Source of the DNA: Nissolia schottii
Taxonomy: Eukaryota; Streptophyta; Magnoliopsida; Fabales; Fabaceae
Length of the DNA: 64,000 bases
Assembly (NCBI GenBank): GCA_003254905.1
Contig: QANU01063901.1
Span: 328,234 to 392,233 of the forward strand
Direction: 5' to 3'
The position numbers and the translations under genes are program-made. Below are positions 11,845-24,470 of this stretch, piece after piece. The first letter of the stretch is position 1, and the number at the start of each line of letters is the position of its first letter. The notes below the pieces were generated by a model. The model did no database searches, was not told the origin of the DNA, and was given only the letters and a program-made list of their open reading frames with translations.

Positions 11845-13263
11845 GTGTCATATTTTTGCGATTTCACCTATTGAAATGACACATGTCTGCTTAGGTTTTC
11901 ATGAATTATCTGACTAAATTCCCCACTTTTGTAGGATATCTAACATAATCTAAGTATGGATACAAGCATATCAAAAGGATAGAATTCAAGAAAAATACCA
12001 CAAAGAATGAAAGAAAAGCAAAAGAAGACAAATTCAGAGAAGCAGTCGCTCAGCAGTACCTTAAGACTGCTCAGCGGAAGACCAGCTCATACCACTTAGC
12101 GAAGTCCCCAAGGCCGCTCAGCGGTCCATTACTTCAAGGGGAAAAAACTTAAGGCCGAAGCAAGCTCTGTGGCCAACCTACAGCCGACCTGCCACACTGC
12201 AGCCACCTTACAAGCCGCCCTGTAACCGCTCAGCGCACCGCACGGCCGCTCAGCAGCTCTGACAGAATAATGTCAGAGCAGAGCCACCCTGCAAAAGAGA
12301 AAACTTCGCGGTGAAGAAAGTTGCGCCGCTCAGCGATGCCCTGAGGCCGCTGAGCGGACCCCCCAAATTCAGCCTATAAATAGAGGCCCAAGGCTCACAC
12401 TTCAGCATCCATTTCTATTCACACTTTCACATATTCTGTCCGAAATTTAGAGTAGTTTTGTAGCAACAAAGAGGAGGCTAGTGAAGGAGCCAAGAGTGAT
12501 CAAAGAAGCACGACGGTCGTTGTCATGCCAACGTGAGAATGTGTCATGGTAAGCGTCCATCACCTTGCCTCTGAGATTTTCTCTTGTAAGATGGATTTCT
12601 AATCCTCTTGTTGTTGGGATTCTGATGAATATTGTAGCATGATTGTATCCATGTACTTTTGCATGAATGAATCTATCAATTTCTATGATTTGCATGAATC
12701 GATTTTACGCTTAATGCTTGTTTTAGATTAGCTACCTAAAGCATGATTTCAAACTGAATTGTTGCGCTTGAGAACGGCATCATAAGGTTGGAACTAAATC
12801 AATTCATCTAATAAGCCTAATTGCTAGAGATAGAGTTAAGATTATCAGTCATTTTAACACCTGAAATAACGTTGGTTTACTTTGTTAAGTTTGGGCAAGA
12901 AATTGACAGTATAATAAAGGAAACCTAATGTTCTTTTTATGCTTGAAAGAGATGAACAAGATAAGAACTGGTGGCGAGGAATCAAAGAAATAATAATTCA
13001 TATGCATTGAGTAAATGGATAGATGACACTGCAATAGGATTCAGTTCCCAACTAGCTTCTTGATCTATCTCTGATTTGTTGCCTATTTATCTTTTATGTC
13101 ATTTATTTAACTAGAACAAATCTCTACAGCTCGTTCATTTTATTGTTTAATTAACGAACTCAAGAATGACATTATGCAACTCTCTGTGGATACGACTATA
13201 CTGCAATAGGATCCCTTGAGGATCTGAAAGCTGTAAAGCAGGATATATAAAAACGACAAGAGT
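11845..13263 (+). mobile_element. Inserted LTR-like sequence (probable solo LTR) in gypsy gag
   Basis: About 1.4 kb of non-coding sequence splits the gag-pol remnant. It is flanked by the short repeat TGTTAA (11839-11844 and 13263-13268), compatible with a 5-6 bp target duplication. It has repeated GCTCAGCGG motifs at 12.05-12.35 kb, a CCTATAAATAGAGG promoter-like site near 12374, and 'ctctctgtggatacgac' near its end. No coding region is present, so a solo LTR is the simplest reading. The exact ends are uncertain because the terminal TG...CA does not line up with the duplication. Confidence 0.5.
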
Positions 13264-14572
13264 GTTAAAAAGCTTTCAACAAAAGCCAAAAATGGCAATT
13301 AAGGTTGACTGTTTTGAAATGAGCTCTGCATTTCTAGAAGTGGAGAGTATGTCTGTGAATGTGATTAGGATTAGAGGCCTAGAGATGAACGAAAAAGACT
13401 ATGAAGATGATCGAAAGCTTAATCAATTTGAGGAGGAGAAAAGCCCATTTACCCACAGGCTAGTGAGGGGCTTGTTGATTTTCTATTAAGACAAAAAAAG
13501 GCTCTGACATAACACTCTTCCAAGGTGTAGTTCTGTTTTTGCCAGGATTGCTATAGAGGAATATGAGAAAGGTAGAAAGATCGGGAGATTGGAAAAGGAA
13601 TGCCAGAAGGAGATCATGGCTGCTGAACAACTAACCAACCGTCCACACAATGTCAGGAATTTAATTTGACCACTCAAGAAATGAAGACTATCATGGTGGT
13701 CGACAAAATACCTGAAAGGACGACTTCAAAGACAAGAGTACCATCAGCCCATGTGGTAAACAACACTTGGGTGCAAAATTCAATGGCCCCTATGTCGTAC
13801 TCAAAGAGGGGTCAATGGAACAGGTAGAACAGAAACCATAATCAAAGAGAGAAAAATTTCAAGGATTCTGGGTTGAATGTATGGAGACGACCCGAGATGA
13901 AAGCTCTAGTCCAAATGAAGTCATAAGCATTCAAGGTATCTCATAGAGTAGGAATTCCTCAGAAAATAATGGCTGGGAGAATTATGCAGTGGAACTTGGA
14001 CAAAGTTGGAGGGAGCTGAAGGCTGATGGTAGCTTAAACATGCCGATTAGGTGACCCAAAGGTCATGTCCAGGCCTTTCGCCCCTGCAAAACTTTACCAA
14101 TGGGCACAAAAAAGATGGGGTGAGGGTTGACAAAGAGAGATGGTAAGAGAGGCCCCATAAAGCAATCACCATCAAATGATCATGGGAAGGGAATAAAACA
14201 TGTCAAGCTCTTCCAACCAGTTTAAAGGAGAAAACTTTGATGGCAAGTAACTTCAACACAAACTTCATGGACAAGATAGGCGGCGTGTATGGTGAAAATT
14301 TTGTTGGAGTCATCTCTTTTCCCCAGCAGAGTTTGGAGAGGTTCAACCTTCAGATTACATCCCTGAGGACTGTTTCGATGCCTTCTCAAGTAGACAATGT
14401 CTATTTAGAAATGATGAATACTCTAACCATGTTCTTTTTGAAAGACTAGATGCAGTGAAAAAAGCCCGCATGCCCCCTTGCACATTAAGATCATGGTTGA
14501 AAGAAAAATGGTGAACCGAGTCTTGTTCGATGGAGGTGCCTCCATTAGTTTACTTATAGAAAGCATGCTAAC
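13264..14572 (+). mobile_element. Ty3/gypsy remnant, second part with protease motif
   Basis: Continues the element interrupted at 11.84 kb. The frame at 13262-13489 (MAIKVDCFEMSSAF...) resembles the linker after gag in plant gypsy polyproteins. Near 14480-14560 a frame reads PLHIKIMVERKMVNRV and then LFDGGASISLL, the retropepsin D-(S/T/G)-G-A-S active-site motif. No reverse transcriptase follows, because the sequence breaks into another LTR at about 14572. All frames contain stops. Confidence 0.65.
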
Positions 14573-15372
14573 TACAACGCCTATAGCGTGCTCCAGCATG
14601 TCAGAAATAACGAGGCGCTCTAGCGCGCTCCAATGCACTGCTGGTGATTAGAAACCCTAATTCGCGCCTCCTGGGCTAGAAGAGGGCTCGACCCACCCTT
14701 TCAGACACCTCTCCACCTATAAATAGAGCTCTCCCATCCCTCTTTCAACTCACTCATAGTTTCAGACTCCTCTTCTCTCTAGTGTGAAGTTCTCGCTCAG
14801 TTTCTTCTCTCTTTTTGGGAAAACGCAGCCTTTTCACCTAGGGTAAGTCGCCAATTCTTTTAAGGATGGCCTAAGGTAGTAGGCCCCGACACCACTAAGT
14901 GGCTACCCTATGGTGGTTCATGATTGCCATGGCGACGTTGGATCGCCGTAGCAATGCCAGATCGCTACCGCGGATTCTACAATTATGTTTTTTCTATAGG
15001 TTCCTGATGGTGTGGTATTTGTTGGCCCTTCTAGGTTCCAACACTACGCCTCTTGGAGCTTCCAATGCCAATGCTCCTCAGTTCCAAGATATTCGAGGTG
15101 TGTGGAGGTTTTGGTGCTTCAACGGTGACACATCAGTGGTCTGTCAATAGAGTCAGTTATGTTACAATATTTATAATATTATCTGCTTATTACTATGCTT
15201 ATATGATGACATGATGACATGCTAAGGTAGAGACTTATGATTATATGATGCATGATGATATCTTTTAGAATTGTATGGTTAGGCTTACATAACGGACCCT
15301 AATAAAGATTCCGGTTAAGGAATGAACCCTAGCTAAGGGATGGTTCTGGCAAGGCAAAGACTTGGTATTTAA
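14573..15372 (+). mobile_element. Truncated LTR related to the 26.6-kb solo LTR
   Basis: From about 14690 this matches 26,740-27,480 by eye: 'ggctcgacc', a CCTATAAATAGAG promoter-like site, 'actcactca', 'ttcacctagg', 'gtagtaggccccg', 'ccgtagcgatgccagat', 'gctaccgcgg' and 'ggttaggctta' occur in the same order. It abuts the gypsy protease on the left and a Helitron helicase remnant on the right, so both ends are lost. The reading frame at 14899-15150 is a by-product of this LTR. Confidence 0.6.
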
Positions 15373-15469
15373 GTTATACGAAGGTAAATCTTTTGAACAA
15401 AGGTGTGTGCCTTTCTTGGAAATTTGTGTGCATTTTAGTTTGTTACCCCAGATGTCTCACTTAATTTTT

Positions 15470-17165
15470 CTTCTCCTTTTGGTTAGATTTAACTCTAAAT
15501 GCGGAGCAAATAAGAAATGTGATGCTTGGGCATATCAAACAAATTCTTCAATCCAATGGAAGATTGATAAAGGAATTCTTAGACATGCCTTGCCCGTCAT
15601 AAGGTATTATTTCTGAGGTCCAGGATTGATTAATATTGGAGGAGATGAATTTTGATGTCGAGTGTTTGGGAGTTGAGCTTGGGAATTATTTGCTAAGACT
15701 AACGGCTGAGCTGAAGAATTGTTATGATGAAATCATGAATGTCGTGTATGGCAAAGGAGGGGGTTCTATTTCTTGCATGCTTATGGTGAGGCAGACAAAA
15801 CCTTCTTGTGGAAGACGTTGTCGGCAGCTGTTCGATCGAGGCGTGATGTTGTGTTAAATGTCGTATCCAATGGCATAGCGTTTGTTTTGTTGCCCAATGA
15901 AAGAACTGCTCATTCGAGGTTCAAGATACTGTTGAATGTTAATAAGGATTCCACTTGCCATATAAGGCAAGGGAGTCCGCATGCTCGTTTGCTAATTAAA
16001 ACCAAGCTAATCATTTGGGATGAAGCACCTATTTTGAGTAAGTATCGTTACAAAGCCTTAGACAGGACCTTGAGGGATATCTTGCAGTTCTTGGCTTGGT
16101 ACAAACAGGATTTGCCTTTTGGTGGTAAGGTGGTGGTTTTGGGAGGGGACTTTAGGCAGATACTTCCAGTTATTCCTAGGGGTTTGAGGTAGGGCATTAT
16201 CAATGCATCCATTACGTCGTCCCATCTGTGGTCACATTGTAAGGTTGTCGTTGAAGACGAACATGCGGCTTGCAGGTGCATCAACTGACGCAAAAAAAGC
16301 AAGATTTGCTTAGGTTTGGTATAATGTTATTGGATATAGGAGATGGTGTCGTTGGTGATTCTATCGAAGGTGAGTCTGAGGTCCAAATTCCACATGATCT
16401 TTTGATTCGAGGCTCTGATGCTAATCTAGACAGATTGATAGATTTTGTGTATCCTGATTTAGTGCATGGTCTAACGAAGAAGGCGTACTTCAGAGAAAGG
16501 ACTATTCTTGCTTCGACATTAGACACAGTTATGAGTGTCAACAAGTACATTATGTCAAGGCTTAGTGGGGAGGAGAGGGTTCATTTGAGTTCTGATTCAA
16601 TGTGCACAGATGAACAGAGCATGGAGTCAGAGCTAGACCCTACATCACTAGAAATATTAAACGGATTCAATTGTTCTTTGCCTCCTCATGAGCTAATATT
16701 GAAAGAAGGAGTGCTTGTGATGTTGCTCAGGAAATATAGATGAGTCAAACAGATTGTGTAATGGCACCCAGATACAGGTCAGATGACTTGGGAATTATGT
16801 CATTTAGTGTGTAACTCTAACTAGTAATAATGTTGGTCAGGTGGTTTTGATACCTAGGATGAACATGATTCCGAGTAATGTGACCCTTCTTGTTAAGTTT
16901 CTGAGAAGGCAATTCTAGATCATTTTGTCCTTTGCCATGACAATTAATAAATCCCAAGGCTAGACGCTCTCTATTGTTGGGTTGTACCTTCCTTGTCTGG
17001 TGTTTACGCACGATCAACTGTATGTCGCTTTGTCAAGGGTGAGGAGTAATAAGGGATTGCGAGTTTTAATTGAATGTGGTTTACAGGAAAAATTTTCAGC
17101 AGGTTGGAGCTTGAGGTATGAGCCAGTAATATTTGCTAAATATCCATTTGTGTTTGTGTTTTCTG
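15470..17165 (+). pseudogene. Decayed Helitron (Pif1-type) helicase fragment
   Basis: Conserved helicase blocks appear in order but in several frames. LTLNAEQIRN is near 15487. FLHAYGEADKTFLWKTL at about 15768 occupies the Walker A position, where the usual GGTGKT is changed. LLIKTKLIIWDEAPIL at about 15990 is Walker B. LGGDFRQILPVIPRG is near 16140. A long block at 16270-16743 ends in LPPHELILKEGVLVMLLR. Finally MTINKSQG and DQLYVALSRVRSNKGLRVLI lie at about 16937-17070. This is the RepHel C-terminal helicase of plant Helitrons; no Rep domain or CTRR 3' hairpin was recognised. Stops and the altered Walker A mean it cannot be active. Confidence 0.85.
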
Positions 17166-20110
17166 TTTCTCTCTTGCCATAAATGTTAAATATGAATTTT
17201 TTTTTTTTTCATGTTGCGCTTTGGTGTGTGTAAAATTGATTTTTTTTATTCTTCAAAATATTTGTGGCTCATTCAACTCGATGCGTGTTTTCGATTTCGT
17301 GAGTTATTTCTTAGTTAATTTTTTTTTGCAATTTTTTTCCACATATTGTATTCACAACCTTACTATTGTGTTCAATGCCCCTTGATTATTTTTTATTTAC
17401 ATGGTCGAGTGTTTTCTGCAATTGTCATGGTATGTCGATATTTTTCCATCAACGTCAATGTTGTTCATACAATCTTTTTGCGTATTTCATTTTTTTTAAT
17501 CTTTCGTTGTGTGCATTGTAGAGCATTCTCGTCCGCTTAGCATGGGTTAATAAGATAGTATGAAACAATGTGATGAATACATTATACTTTTTCGCATGCA
17601 TGAGCACAGGGTAGAAAGAAACCAATGAAACGTGCCCCTTAGTCTAATAGTCTACGATAAATCTATCAATGAAATTTACTAATTGCTTACATAAAGCAAT
17701 TAATATGACAATTTTTTTAGCCCCACTTGATGCTAACTTGACCTTGTTTTTTGTCAACTGAATACTCTGCTCCATCTTAAGCAAATGGAATTTGGAATTT
17801 CTGGTAGGTGGGCTTTACCTAATTAAAACGAAATTGGCTTAGACTTTGTGCTCTACTCTAGCGTCATTGAAAAATTAATTAATCAAATTGATTAGACTAC
17901 ACGCGCCAAGCATGCGAACATTTTAATTAATTTAATAAGGTAACATTAAAAACAAATTAAGATGCGTTCTATTTTGTAGTACATTCTTAATTCTTAATTT
18001 TAACTATGTACTTGTAATTAATTCAGAACCAAGAAGGCTGTTACAGTGCAGTAAATTAAATAAATAAAAACTGATAGTGGGATTAATTAAATGCCTAAGT
18101 ATAAGTAAAAAGGCAACCCTGCTTTATCAGGAATCTCAGGGACTAAACCAAAATGATTGGAACCATAACAACAATGTATTCAATAAATTAAACACACACA
18201 CAAAAAAAAATCTTTTACTGAAAAATAAAAAATCAAGGATGATTTTCATGTGAAAAGTCAGAATGATATGATCAATTCACGGGACTACGTACCTAGCTTC
18301 ACTGCAAGAAAATTGGCATACATATAGTACTCTCGAAAAATATACTTTAAAATATCATAAGCCTTTCATAATTAAATGCTATGCATTTTTAAAATTAAGG
18401 TGTCACTTTTTACAAATTGTTAACTTAAAAGGTTATTTAAAGTATTATGAAGCGTTACTTTTGTTAATAAAAAATATTCATTTTTATATAAATTATTTTT
18501 TTAAGTGAAATTAATAAAAAAAAATGCAGTGTTAAAAATTTGGTGTGGTGCGTCTAATTAACCAAGTGACAAATGATGTTATCCAAGAAAAGAAAAGGTC
18601 AAATTTAGTGCCAAGAATATTCAAATTTTTAACCAAACTGGGACTGTTCATGAATGAACACAATCCACTTTCCGCACCGACTGAAGATTTGAAAGTTTGT
18701 TTATATGCATGCGTGTTCTGTGTGTCTATATGTATGGTTTCCATGTGGTGGATATATCAATGACCAACCAGCACTATTGGATGATCATCTATATCTTTAG
18801 AATCCAAGTTTTGATTTGGTTTTGAAGGGAAAAAAGGAAGTATTGAATTTTTATTTTTATTTTTACTGCTTATAAAGGGGTTGAGTCAAAATTAATTACC
18901 CTCACATTCTTTTAAAAAAAAATCTATTTAATTAGAGAATTGGATGCAATAGATATAGATAATTTGACTAAGTCTTGAACCTTCTTTGGAATTGGACGTA
19001 TTTAACTTGAAGTCTTGAGCCTTCTTCGGACGTATTTAACTTTCTTTTTCTTTTTATTTTTCTGCAAATTGACCATGTATGCATGTATTAGCTTATAGCT
19101 GGCACCCCCACCCTGTAGAAGGGTCTCTAGTTTTCGCCTACATTAACCGTTGAAAATGTGTTGCACAAGTACAAAGTTTGTAAAATATGAAATCTTATGG
19201 TAGGTGTTTACGTGCATTAATCACATCAAACATGGCCAAAAAACATGACAAAAATCATATATCAATGCATTAATCTCGGCGCAATTTTAAGTCCGGATAA
19301 GCTGTCTTTGTAACAACCTTTAGGTTGTGTTTGGAATGGACTATTATTGTCAAATTTCAAAGAATGAAGATATTTGACTTTTTTTTTTTCTTTTTTAATT
19401 TATTTCCAGTCAAGATTTGAGTTGAGAAGATCTTGTTTTGGTCATTGTTGTTGCTACCTTTTTAGTGGGCCTTCGAACCTGGCTTACAATCCAGAAGTTT
19501 ATTTGTTGTTGGCCTTCCTCTCTTTGGGCTCCGAAAGGCCCATAAAAGAACCATATGCAATGGATCAATTACTTGTGATCAGACAAGGACCATAAAATTA
19601 ATAATGTTGATGTCATAACTAGCTGGACAAATAATCAAGGTGATATGATTCTTGTGATTATTTGGAATTGATGCTTTAAAAATCAGATCTAGAATAATGA
19701 ACCACGAACTAATTTCATATTCAATCATAGTTATACTTAATGAATTTTAAAAATTAAATTATGAATTAGAAGACGTCTTGTCTTGTCGATTTAATTAATC
19801 TCCAATTAGATATTTAAAATATTGATTCATATAATGTACAAGTTAAATTGCGCTCATATATAAATTTAAGTAACCATGTTTCCACTTAAATAATTTTAGC
19901 CTTTGGCATACAAATTATATTGATTTTTGGATAAACAACAAAAAATTGTCAACTCTATGTTGAGAGAAAAATATCCCTTTATATTTGTATTTATATGCTT
20001 CACTTACGGAACTAAAAATAAAATGGGACTCACAATACATTAACTTGAAAAACATAATTGTGACATTCTCTTCTCTGCTTCATTTATACTCTAAAACGCG
20101 TGTAGTCACA
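17166..20110. other. AT-rich intergenic DNA, no gene recognised
   Basis: Short frames near 18.5 and 19.4 kb lack domains and codon character. A promoter-like or transcribed remnant near 19.43-19.59 kb ('tgggccttcgaacctggc', 'ggcccataaaag') could be a gene relic but cannot be named. Nothing else stands out. Confidence 0.55.
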
Positions 20111-20119
20111 TTCTTTCAT

Positions 20120-20575
20120 AAACAAATATTAAATAATAAATAAATAAACATTATCGAACACAAAAAATAAAATAAAATAAAATAAAATGGAATACCAATT
20201 AAATACCAAAGAATAAATGCCACATAATCTCTCATGAACAAACATTACAGTACAAATAAACAAATATTATAACACTCATACAAAACTCATAAAAAAATTA
20301 TAACATATATAAACAAACATTACATTACACATAAACAAACATTACAACACACAAAAATAAATAAGTAAACAAATATTATAACAGTCATAAATAAACATTG
20401 CACCACACATAAACAAACATTTCACCACATCAGAATATTACACTACAAATATATAAATATTACAACACTCATAAACAAACAAACATTACACCACATATAA
20501 ACAAATATTATATCACACAGAAACAAAAAAATAAACAAACATTATAACACGCATATATAAACATTACAAAATATA
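20120..20575. repeat. Degenerate minisatellite, unit about 20-24 bp
   Basis: The motif ATAAACAAACATTACAACAC recurs many times with variation across this tract, for example near 20240, 20310, 20335, 20395, 20410, 20475, 20500 and 20535. Units differ by small insertions and by T/A changes. There is no coding signal. Confidence 0.7.
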
Positions 20576-22031
20576 GAGAACAACTTAGATCAAAGAATAA
20601 TGTCTTTGTTCATGCTTTTCCATAACGTTTTAAGATGAAAAATATGAAGACAAATTAAAAAAAAACGAAAACGAAGAAAAGAAGCAAGAAACTGATTAAA
20701 AAAGAACAAGAAATGAAAAAGAATAAATTGAGCATAATGAAAAATAAATAAATAGAGTTTGCAGGTTAGAAAAAAAATGAAAAGAGAGAATGTGAGGTTG
20801 CAAGTGAAAAAATTGAAAAGAAAAAAGAAGAAGAAGAGATGTTATAGACACAAGTGAGAAAGAGTGAAGAAAAAAAAAGAGAAAATTAATATTTAATATG
20901 AGTCTATTGTAATAATAGCATTTCTGATATTGAAAACCTAGATATCTCAATTATTTCGGGAACATGTTACTTAGGATTGTTTTTCTATCATCCTTACGTC
21001 TAAGTAGAAACAACTTAGATATTCATATTATCCTGTTTAAAAATCCTTCACCCATGTTTCTTGTAAAAGATATGTTATGACTTAGTTTCTAAACTACTTC
21101 ATATTTATTAATTCTTAGTTAAATTAAAGACTTACGATATAAACTCAACATCAATAGTATAAATATCGAGCAAGGAAACTTGAGTGTTGTCCCAAATTAT
21201 TATAATTAGAGGGGATGGTACTTTTGAGTATCAATAACACATAAAAAATTCTTCTTAAAAATTGCTTTTATTTTTATGTAAACTTATGATGCAAATTTCG
21301 TAACACTAACAAGTGCATTAATTTATACAAGTAATAAGAATGAGTATTATAATTTGTGTTGTCGAATTTAAGAGGATAACATTATATATATTATAATTAA
21401 GAAATAACTCGATTGAATTGATTAAAAGAGTTTGAGAAAATTGGTTTTGAAGATAATAAAAGTAAAATAAACAATGAATAAAGGAAAAACTAATAAGTAA
21501 ATAGAAGGTGAAAAAGGTTATGGAGATGTACACTAAGGCAATTGACTTCATCTATTTTGAACTCAAGCGTACCCAAAGACAAGTCCACACTATTATCCTA
21601 CTACAATTATTAATTAGTTATCAATTGAGCTTAATTAATGGTCAGCATTCATATCCTAATTACAAGCCTTTTTTAAGGTCAAACAATTTCTTCTCCTAAA
21701 TTGAATACATAATCTCTTAGCGTATACTAATCTATTTGAAACTTGAATGATTTGTGAATTCCCCACATACGACCACACTCGCATAAATTATTTCTAATAT
21801 TACAATAGCTTGTGATTAATCTCACACGAGCACTTTTGTATTCTCTCTCTTGAATTGCATATAAAACAAGGATTCAATTAATTGATGATCAAGCAATTAA
21901 ATCATTACAAACAATGAGAGAAACTTTAAGAAACACAATTGAAATTGAATAATAAACTGAATTAAATAGCATCATCCAAAGAGGTTACATTAATGTCCTA
22001 GTAAGGGAGTTCGTGTATAATGGAACAAGAA
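20576..22031. other. AT-rich tract, LTR/UTR-like in its right half
   Basis: A purine-rich stretch lies at 20650-20890. The right half (about 21.2-22.03 kb) is similar in style to 7.7-8.2 kb, with ATTAAT and 'tcaattgagcttaatta' stretches, and may be the same kind of retroelement UTR/LTR. A foldback MITE interrupts it at 22041. No gene was recognised. Confidence 0.4.
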
Positions 22032-22681
22032 GAATAAAAGGAGTTTTTTACTCTTTTGCCCTTGGCTCTGGAACAAATTACCGAAATACCCCCATTTCAA
22101 AACATATTACAGGACTACCCCCCTTTCTGCTGACGTGGCAAGATTCGCCAACGCGTTTGGCGAATTTGGGAAAAAAATTTAAAAAAAAAATTCATATATG
22201 TGTTATGTTAGCACATGGTGGACGGGGAATTTAATATCTATGAAAATCATGGGTTCTTGGGTAAGCTACACAAATTCAAAAAATAATATTGCAAAAAGGC
22301 CAGGACGCTCTTTATCATGCGCGGGGGGGAATCCATCGGTTTGGACTTCGAAGGGCCCAACTGGCTTGGACTCATGCGCGCGAACCCAACTCCCTTCTCA
22401 ACTCTTTTTACCAAAACAACTACTAAAGGTATATAAACACTTAAAAGGTTTGTGATCTAACCAATGTGGGACTAGAGCTTTTGAAATACATAAGCTTTGT
22501 TCTACTTCTCCCAAATACATTACAGATTGGTATTTACACAACCAAATTCTACAAATACAGATTGGTATTTTTGCAAGATTATTTTTTGAATTTTTGTAGT
22601 CCTGTAATATGTTTTGAAAGGGGGTATTTTGATAATTTGTTCCTGTAGCAGGGGCAAGAGAGTAAAAAACTCGAATAAAAG
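22032..22681. mobile_element. Mutator-like foldback MITE (copy 2) with 9-bp TSD
   Basis: The element spans 22041-22672 (632 bp) between perfect 9-bp direct repeats GAATAAAAG at 22032-22040 and 22673-22681. The inverted termini begin GAGTTTTTTACTCTTTTGCC and are about 75 bp long, including ACAAATTACCGAAATACCC and ATATTACAGGACTAC. The termini match copy 1 at 3907-4355. The interior also has a 'cgccaacgcgtttggcgaat' motif near 22145-22165. It is non-coding; the frames inside are chance. Confidence 0.85.
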
Positions 22682-22689
22682 AAAACAAA

Positions 22690-23286
22690 ACCAGAAAATA
22701 AGGACTCAATGGAGCTCTCCTACGATTACCCTCTTCTCTAATTTTTGAATTCTAGTGGCATAGGTTCCTTTGGAGTGGTCATGGATGTTTTATTTATAGA
22801 GAATGAATCCAAATTAAGTAAAAAAAAAAAAACCTGAATTTCATGTTTTGTCATTATTCACGCACATTTTTTTTTTACAATTTTCACTATAATGATAAAA
22901 GTTTCATAACTTTCGCTATAAATATTCGATCGAGGCAATCCAATTTTTCAATTAAAGTTAAGAAAGAGATCTACAACTATGTAGTTGTAGTCTGAATAAA
23001 AATCGTCCTCTATCAAGGTGCAAAATTGGTGAGAAAGTCAGTATGAAAACAATTCACCCTTTGATTTCCTTAAAATTTGATCCAATCTTTTTAAATTTAA
23101 ATCAAATCTAATCAAATATTCTCTTTAAGTCTTAAATATTCTTTTTTATTTATTTACCTAAAAATAACTAAAATATATCAATAAAAATATAAAAATAACA
23201 AAATCTAATAAAATAAACAAAAAATGAAATTAATTAAATATATTTTAAAAACTAATAAAAAATTAAAAATACTAAAACCACTTAAA
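22690..23286. other. AT-rich non-coding tract
   Basis: Continuation of the LTR/UTR-like sequence left of the foldback element, then very AT-rich sequence. A short palindrome 'ctacaactatgtagttgtag' lies at about 22971-22990. No gene is seen. Confidence 0.4.
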
Positions 23287-23617
23287 TAAAATACTAGGGC
23301 TGTCAAAATGGGCCCGGCCCGTTTATCCTGCACATTTACCGGTTAAATGGACGGGTTTTACATGCAAAAAATAGGCCCGTGAAAATTTGAAAAAAAATTG
23401 GACCGGCCCGTTTGGCCCGCGGGCTGGCCCATTTACCTGTGAATTTTTTTAAAATAATTTTTAAATAATTTTTTTTTGAATTTTTTAAAAAATAAATGGG
23501 CTGGCGGGCGATCCGTTTAGGCCTGCGGACCGACCATAAACGAGCCGGACTTGAAAAATATGCATATTTTTTGCCCGGCCCGTCAGGCTCGCCCGTTTTG
23601 ACACCCCTATAAAATAC
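23287..23617. mobile_element. hAT-type MITE with 8-bp TSD
   Basis: The element spans 23295-23609 (315 bp) between perfect 8-bp repeats TAAAATAC at 23287-23294 and 23610-23617. The inverted termini are TAGGGCTGTCAAAATGGGC at the left and, read inward from the right, TAGGGGTGTCAAAACGGGC. GGCCCG-rich subterminal motifs repeat inside. These are the standard features of small non-autonomous hAT elements in plants. Confidence 0.9.
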
Positions 23618-24470
23618 AAAGAAATAACACGCGCCGGAGAGTTCTCAACTTCCCTTTTTCTCAAAAGTAAACTGACAAAAACTATAAAAACCATGAGAAG
23701 TGAAATGACAAAATAGCAAAATACAAACATAAGTAATAAGAATTTATGTGAAGAGTATTATTGGGCAATTGATAATGTGACCAAAAAGTAATTGAAAGTT
23801 CTCAAAATCATTTTTAGTAGTAAATATATTATTAATTATTAATTTCTACATACAATAAAATGGATTCACAAAAAAACTGTAATTTGGTGTCCAAATTAAC
23901 ATCCCCTTTTTGCCCTTAACATGAATTAATTTTACAATATCTATTATTTGGGTTAACACATAATTTATATTGCCAAATATTCACCATTACTCTAACTGCT
24001 ATCCCCACTACGCTTTCCTTTGTCTTTGCTACACATTGCCAACCTTTATTTCTTTCCCTTCTTTTCATTTTAGTTATTTATACCATTAAATAAAAAGGAT
24101 ATCTAAGTGTAATTACTACTTGGTATCCAATTTTTCTCTCCTTTTTTTATCCTTATATACTCCACAAATTAGACAATATTTTATAACAGTTTTCAATTTT
24201 CATTTGGTATGCATGGAGTGCATGCAACCCTTGCTAGTATATACAAAATTGATGAAAAATCATCGGGCAATAACCACTATGCAGACTCTCTTAAGAATGT
24301 TTTGTTCAAGAAGAAAAAATGAGTGAGACTTTTGATGAAGTGGGAATAAAAGGATTTGTTTTTCTAATAACTATAGAGCAAATGCTCAAAAAGAAACATG
24401 AAATTACAAACCTACAATACAGAGTATCAAGATATGAACCTAACAACAAATTAATGAAGCAGTAGATAAA
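23618..24470. other. AT-rich intergenic DNA
   Basis: No gene, RNA or clear repeat boundary was seen. Confidence 0.5.

Noticed and set aside
20696..20950. Minus-strand 84-codon Phe/Ser-rich frame
   Set aside because: Produced by a purine-rich tract; no start context or family.
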